Source: Geobacillus genomosp. 3 (GTDB lineage: Bacteria; Bacillota; Bacilli; Bacillales; Anoxybacillaceae). From it: a stretch of 64,000 bases of DNA. The notes under the pieces were generated by a model. That model was not told the origin of the DNA, did no database searches, and saw nothing but the letters and a program-made list of their open reading frames with translations. The number at the start of each line of letters is the position of its first letter. Within the stretch, counting starts at the first letter, position 1. The DNA is taken from contig NC_022080.4 in the NCBI RefSeq assembly GCF_000445995.2, positions 2,142,001-2,206,000 on the forward strand, in the 5' to 3' direction. Position numbers and translations under genes: made by a program. Shown one piece after another: positions 62,205 through 64,000 of this stretch.

Positions 62205-63014
62205 ATGAGCAAACCGCTGGAACAAGAGGCGCTTTTTGAACTCCGTTTTTGGATGCAAATTCTCGGCGATCACTGCCGTTTTCTTCTTGAAGCGCTCGCC
62301 GAAAGGGAGCAAGCGGAAATTAACGAAGCGAAACAGCTGCAGCGCCTGTTTGACGACTTGCTGGCCGAAGCGCGCCGGCCGGAAACTATCGGAACGTGGT
62401 CCGCGCTCATCGCCCGCGGAAAAGAGGCCGGGGAACGGCTACGGGCGTTTAAGCTGCACGTGCTGCGGCGCCATTTGACTGGACAAATTCGTCTTTCATT
62501 GCCACCGACGTTTGTCAACCATATGGTAAATGAACTTGATGAATGGCTGCGGCTCGCCAACTGTTACTTCCAAGGCGCGCGGCCGCCGCACGTTCATCCG
62601 CTCCACCACGATTTGCTTTGGCTGCTTGACGCTGCCGGCCATGCCGGGGCGATTCACGACCGGCTCGACCATACGGAAAAACAATTGAAAAAGCAAAGTC
62701 ATATGTTTACAAAAGAATGGGAGGCGTTCTACTTAAAAGCCATTGAAATGGCCGGCTACTTGCGGGCCAACATTCATCAGTTCCCGGCGCTTTCCCGCTT
62801 CCACCAACAAATCGAACTCGAGATGGCCATTTTCCAAAGCTTTTTGCATGAGCTTGAGGAAATGGAATTGAACAATGAGGTGCTCGGCGTGCTGTCGCCG
62901 CTGATGGCCGACCATATGGCGCGCGAGGAATGTTATTACTTGCAAAAGCTAGCGGAAACAACCGGCGAAGTAAAGCCGCCGGCGTGCGACCCGAAGAAGC
63001 CGCGGACAGAGTAG
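62205..63014 (+). CDS. DUF2935 helical protein
   Basis: A 269-residue protein made of two similar helical-bundle halves, with EALFELRFWMQILGDHCRF near the N-terminus and ELEMAIFQSFLHELEEMEL and HMAREECYYLQKL near the end. Conserved histidines and glutamates suggest a ferritin-like metal site, characteristic of DUF2935. It is divergent from the superoxide dismutase. ATG 62205 has no ribosome binding site; a GGAGGG 60 bases upstream has no normal start after it. Confidence 0.82.
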   Translation: MSKPLEQEALFELRFWMQILGDHCRFLLEALAEREQAEINEAKQLQRLFDDLLAEARRPETIGTWSALIARGKEAGERLRAFKLHVLRRHLTGQIRLSLPPTFVNHMVNELDEWLRLANCYFQGARPPHVHPLHHDLLWLLDAAGHAGAIHDRLDHTEKQLKKQSHMFTKEWEAFYLKAIEMAGYLRANIHQFPALSRFHQQIELEMAIFQSFLHELEEMELNNEVLGVLSPLMADHMAREECYYLQKLAETTGEVKPPACDPKKPRTE

Positions 63015-63024
63015 CCGACATGAG

Positions 63025-63057
63025 AAAAAGCGGTCCGCCGACGGAAACCGCTTTTTC
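63025..63057 (+). terminator. Terminator after the DUF2935 gene
   Basis: A 10-bp stem, AAAAAGCGGT (63025-63034) with ACCGCTTTTT (63047-63056), includes its own T5. The sequence from 63058 to 63256 holds only a further imperfect TGAAAATG/CATTTTCA repeat. Confidence 0.85.
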
Positions 63058-63256
63058 GTGAAAATGCATGCGTCTTGATGCGTCATTTTCATGCCCGGGT
63101 GGAGGGCAAAACGTTGCCCATGGAACGTTTCCATGGAATAAGTGATGGGGCTTGGCGGGCAGCAAGCAACGCCCGTCCGCCGACCGGCTCCGGCTGCTCC
63201 CCAAACCGGTCATGTCGGTCAGCGTAAAAAGCGCTGTACTTCCGGACGTTCTCCCG

Positions 63257-63655
63257 TTACGACGACAACGGCAGACGGCAGGCGCCGGAGGCCGCCCATT
63301 CGCTGACTAACGCCTGCAACGTTTTGGCATCAACGGCGGCAAAATAGCGGCACAGTTCGCCTTCATCACGAATATAGACGCGCCGGCGCTGCCGGTAAGC
63401 CGGATTTTTCCATAGGCAAACGAGGGCGACGATCTCGCGTAAATGGATGTCACGTCCGGCGGCAGTAAACAGCGGGTCTCCTTCGTATGGCAACAGGTCG
63501 AACAGCGCTGTCTCAAAATGACGCAAATACAAAACGGACAGCGTCCGCTCTTCACCGCCGTCACGATAGGTGACTTCCGAGCGGTTAAAATAGTCTTCAA
63601 ACGTGTTGGACTGCGACTTTTGCAGCTCTTCGCCGTACAAGCGGCAAACGTCCAT
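63257..63655 (-). CDS. Hypothetical protein between scpB and dacB region
   Basis: A 132-residue charged soluble protein (FEDYFNRSEVTYRDGGEERTL, then LHLREIVALVCLW-like and RRRVYIRDEGELCRYFAA). It is not the DUF3907 protein YpuI found here in B. subtilis. No membrane segment or catalytic motif. It lies 46 bases after scpB and is probably cotranscribed with it. Its family is not recognised. Confidence 0.6.
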   Translation of the reverse strand: MDVCRLYGEELQKSQSNTFEDYFNRSEVTYRDGGEERTLSVLYLRHFETALFDLLPYEGDPLFTAAGRDIHLREIVALVCLWKNPAYRQRRRVYIRDEGELCRYFAAVDAKTLQALVSEWAASGACRLPLSS

Positions 63656-63701
63656 GAGCGCACCCCTTCCCGATCAGCCGTTTTTTCTTTAGTTTACCAT
63701 A

Positions 63702-64000
63702 TTACAGCCTTTCGTCGCTCAAATTTTCAGCCAATTTTTCAAAAAACAAGTCCGCTTCCCGCTCGAGCTCGCCATCATCTGCCCATTCAGGCAGCGGCGG
63801 CAGCTCCTCGAGCGTGTTGAGCCCAAAATAGTCGAGAAATTCCGCCGTTGTGCCGTACAAAATCGGTCGGCCGGTTCCTTCAGCGCGCCCGACTTCTTTA
63901 ATGAGCGCCCGGGCCATCAGCGTCTGCAGCGGCTTGTCGCTTTTCACGCCGCGAATTTCCTCAATTTCCGCACGTGTAATCGGCTGGCGGTAGGCGATGA
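63702..64000 (-). CDS. scpB: Segregation and condensation protein B, N-terminus outside
   Basis: The C-terminal part of ScpB, which with ScpA and SMC forms the chromosome condensin. The visible 98 codons hold [16 protein letters not shown], then [26 protein letters not shown], the conserved second winged-helix domain. It ends in an acidic tail ([10 protein letters not shown]). The gene continues past the right edge. Confidence 0.94.
   Translation of the reverse strand, partial: IAYRQPITRAEIEEIRGVKSDKPLQTLMARALIKEVGRAEGTGRPILYGTTAEFLDYFGLNTLEELPPLPEWADDGELEREADLFFEKLAENLSDERL

Noticed and set aside
63058..63100. TGAAAATG/CATTTTCA repeat after the DUF2935 terminator
   Set aside because: It is interrupted and lacks a U tract; it could be chance and cannot be assigned to a site type.

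Overview
The window is about 64 kb of a spore-forming, moderately GC-rich Firmicute chromosome. Gene content and order match the scpB-dacB-spmAB-rluB-resABCDE-sigX/rsiX-serA-fer-recQ-gudB-sleB/ypeB-cmk-ypfD-der-gpsA stretch of Bacillus subtilis. The cobalamin salvage set (CblS/CblT, CbiZ fusion), the family I pyrophosphatase and the codon and GC character point to Geobacillus or a close thermophilic Bacillaceae relative. Almost everything is read on the minus strand. The exceptions are ypzI, cotJABC, fer, ppa, serA and a DUF2935 gene. Gene names are assigned by recognition of protein motifs and by synteny; no database search was run.

Layout, left to right. 1-5.7 kb: yphF (partial), yphE, gpsA, der, the YIEGIA/capping pair, yphA, ypzI. 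5.7-11.0 kb: a five-gene spore germinant-receptor operon with subunits A, B, C, a small D-like protein and a second B. 11.4-16.5 kb: S1-like ypfD, plsC, cmk, ypfB, ypfA, ypeB. 16.5-29.1 kb: sleB, prsW, ansA, ypdA, gudB, mecB, ypbG, a membrane protein, cotJABC (plus strand), ypbF, ypbE, ypbD, recQ, ypbB. 29.2-35.0 kb: fer, ppa and serA on plus, then hisJ-like, rsiX and sigX on minus. 35.0-51.1 kb: an accessory block lying between sigX and resE, genes that are neighbours in B. subtilis. 51.1-64 kb: resEDCBA, rluB, spmBA, dacB, an extended superoxide dismutase, a DUF2935 protein, a hypothetical gene and scpB (partial).

The accessory block has two modules. The first is a corrinoid uptake, remodelling and salvage operon under a cobalamin riboswitch: btuF, btuC, btuD-cbiZ fusion, cbiB, cobD, cobU, cobS, cobC, a cobU-like paralogue, a PduO-type adenosyltransferase, cblT and cblS. 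It scavenges corrinoids, cuts off the old lower ligand arm, and rebuilds adenosylcobalamin with alpha-ribazole supplied by CblT/CblS. The second is an N-acetylglucosamine operon: nagA, nagB, a GntR regulator, a PTS IIBC transporter and a TIM-barrel protein, with a dre-like operator over its promoter. The block is flanked or split by a hairpin-rich IS200/IS605-like relic (about 35.0-35.35 kb) and a stretch of broken gene fragments (about 45.3-45.96 kb).

Sporulation and germination genes are dense: the ger operon, ypeB-sleB, cotJABC, spmAB and dacB. Sigma-E- and sigma-G-like promoters can be read before dacB, cotJ and sleB. I found no rRNA, tRNA, CRISPR array or intact transposase. The least explained points are the doubled B subunit of the germinant receptor, the repeat-bearing N-terminal extension of the superoxide dismutase, the CobU-like paralogue without a usable P-loop or guanylylation histidine, the structured relic before sigX, and a 22-bp palindrome over the serA promoter.
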